Source: Schlesneria paludicola DSM 18645 (lineage in GTDB: Bacteria; Planctomycetota; Planctomycetia; Planctomycetales; Planctomycetaceae). Taken from it: 64,000 bases of DNA. Shown piece by piece: positions 63,149-64,000 of the stretch. The notes beneath the pieces are model-generated. The model searched no databases, was not told the DNA's origin, and saw nothing but the letters and a program-made list of their open reading frames with translations. The position numbers and the translations under genes were made by a program. The stretch lies in the NCBI GenBank assembly GCA_945876035.1, contig CAMCMU010000023.1, forward strand, positions 1-64,000, written 5' to 3'. Positions within the stretch are counted from its first letter, which is position 1; every line of letters begins with the position of its first letter.

Positions 63149-64000
63149 TGCCCGAACGGTTGATTCACTTGACGACGCAAAGTGGGAGCCACTGGACAAC
63201 GGAAAATGTGCTGCTCTGGTCTGCGTTAATCGCTTGTTCGTTGTTTGCGGTTGTTCAATTTCTGACACTGTTCAAACTGCGGCCCAGCGATGACAGGACG
63301 CTGTCGCGGTCTTTTTTTTTGTCGCTGGTGATGCATTGTTGCTGTGCGCTTGGTTGGGTGAATATTTCGCACATGCGCAGCCCCTCAGATGCTCTGCCCG
63401 GCGTAGCGGAGTTACCGCGTGTCCTCATTACGCTTGCCAACGAGGAAGACGCGAATCCAGAAGCGGGATTGAATCACCAGCCGGTCTGGACCAAATCGTT
63501 GGAGCGCCAAAATCAACCGTTGGTGCGTAGCGAACCGCCGGAGTACGTTCCCTCACCCATAGAACAGGTCCCCATCGCAAAAGAGCCGACGGCATCGGCC
63601 GTGCCCTCCGAGGTTCCCAATTTCGTTTCTACATCCGACATTTCTCCCCCCCCGATTCCTCAACAGGCTTTCGAGGAATTCCCCACCCAGTCAATCTCTT
63701 CGACCGCATTGGCCGCCGATCCACCCGTCGTCCAAGCTCGGCCTGAATCAAACGTTTCCTTACCAAACGTGCGCCAAACAATTCATCGTCCGCCCACGAA
63801 TGCTGATTCGGGTTCCGTTTCCGAGTTATCTCAAAACACCTCGGACAGAACACCGACAATAGCCGTTGCGACGCCGATGCCGCCGGGTGACCTTGAGTCG
63901 GCAGTGCCATTCCCAAAACCTACCGGCGCCCCTGATGAATCAACTCCGCGTCCACTCAGACCCGATTCCATTCCGACGGATGCCACGGACGCCGAAGTCC
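63148..64000 (+). CDS. Membrane protein with Pro-rich domain, cut by window edge
   Basis: Open from the ATG at 63148 to the window end without a stop: at least 284 codons. Two hydrophobic segments, 'VLLWSALIACSLFAVVQFLTL' (about 25-45) and 'FFLSLVMHCCCALGWVNI' (about 62-79), are followed by a long Pro/Ser/Thr/Glu-rich stretch. Coupled to exbD by TGATG. The position after exbD and the Pro-rich periplasmic-type stretch suggest a TonB/TolA-like or VWA-type partner of the Exb system, but the diagnostic C-terminus lies outside the window. The frame was read directly across 63148-64000; codon use looks like the neighbours. Confidence 0.8.
   Translation, partial: MPERLIHLTTQSGSHWTTENVLLWSALIACSLFAVVQFLTLFKLRPSDDRTLSRSFFLSLVMHCCCALGWVNISHMRSPSDALPGVAELPRVLITLANEEDANPEAGLNHQPVWTKSLERQNQPLVRSEPPEYVPSPIEQVPIAKEPTASAVPSEVPNFVSTSDISPPPIPQQAFEEFPTQSISSTALAADPPVVQARPESNVSLPNVRQTIHRPPTNADSGSVSELSQNTSDRTPTIAVATPMPPGDLESAVPFPKPTGAPDESTPRPLRPDSIPTDATDAEV

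Noticed and set aside
1-64000. CRISPR array, rRNA, prophage or toxin-antitoxin module
   Set aside because: No regularly spaced repeats, rRNA sequence, phage structural genes or paired small toxin/antitoxin genes were recognised.

Overview
The window looks like a chromosomal segment of a planctomycete (order Planctomycetales; genus not decided). The reasons are lineage-typical families: a DUF1587/1592/1588/1585 protein, a DUF1549/DUF1553 cytochrome-like protein followed by a DUF1501 protein, PPC-domain and PQQ-propeller secreted proteins, a formaldehyde-activating-enzyme relative and several exported proteins of unknown function. LpxL-type acyltransferase, ExbD and lipoprotein genes point to a Gram-negative envelope. 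Base composition looks slightly GC-rich by eye. Genes are loosely packed, and many 0.4-1.3 kb spacers show no gene I can recognise. One tRNA gene and no rRNA or CRISPR array were seen.

Layout. 1-3575: cut-off transposase N-terminus and a DUF1592-type protein (both minus). 3767-6732: divergent pgk and a phosphohexomutase (glmM-like). 7718-10154: unknown exported protein, pncC-like amidohydrolase, small lipoprotein. 10414-17373: a 2319-residue PfaB/PfaC-like megasynthase (KS, inactive KS/CLF, AT, four hotdog domains) with no carrier or reductase domain. 17399-22334 (minus): metallo-beta-lactamase exonuclease, XdhC, a SAF/CpaB-like protein with an unknown membrane partner, and an SGNH hydrolase. 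23571-25714: tRNA-Leu(UAA), ilvN, ilvC and a clear terminator. 26288-32589: three-gene PPC / DUF1549-DUF1553 / DUF1501 operon. 33128-39188: large unknown exported protein with terminator, a methyltransferase, uvrB. 39763-45479: PQQ-propeller protein, Gfo/Idh/MocA oxidoreductase, then acyltransferase / Rieske protein / unknown secreted protein. 45660-50630: wHTH-AAA ATPase overlapping a TadD-like TPR lipoprotein, a divergent Fae relative, DUF1015. 51361-57885: iron-type alcohol dehydrogenase, a PPC + PQQ pair (minus), prpB. 57882-64000: orphan N6-adenine methylase, a gene-free 1.3 kb, a STAS protein, an IS4-type transposase remnant, exbD and a membrane protein running off the end.

How genes may work together. 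Central metabolism (pgk, glmM, ilvNC, prpB) is interspersed with secreted or envelope proteins. The PPC/PSCyt/DUF1501 and PPC/PQQ groups are the usual planctomycete exported-protein modules; their substrates are unknown. The most unusual items are the fused PfaB/C-like synthase with a repeated dyad upstream of it, and a Fae relative in which the catalytic histidine appears to be Glu. Several small repeat or hairpin elements lie in the spacers. All assignments are by reading; no database search or structure prediction was run.
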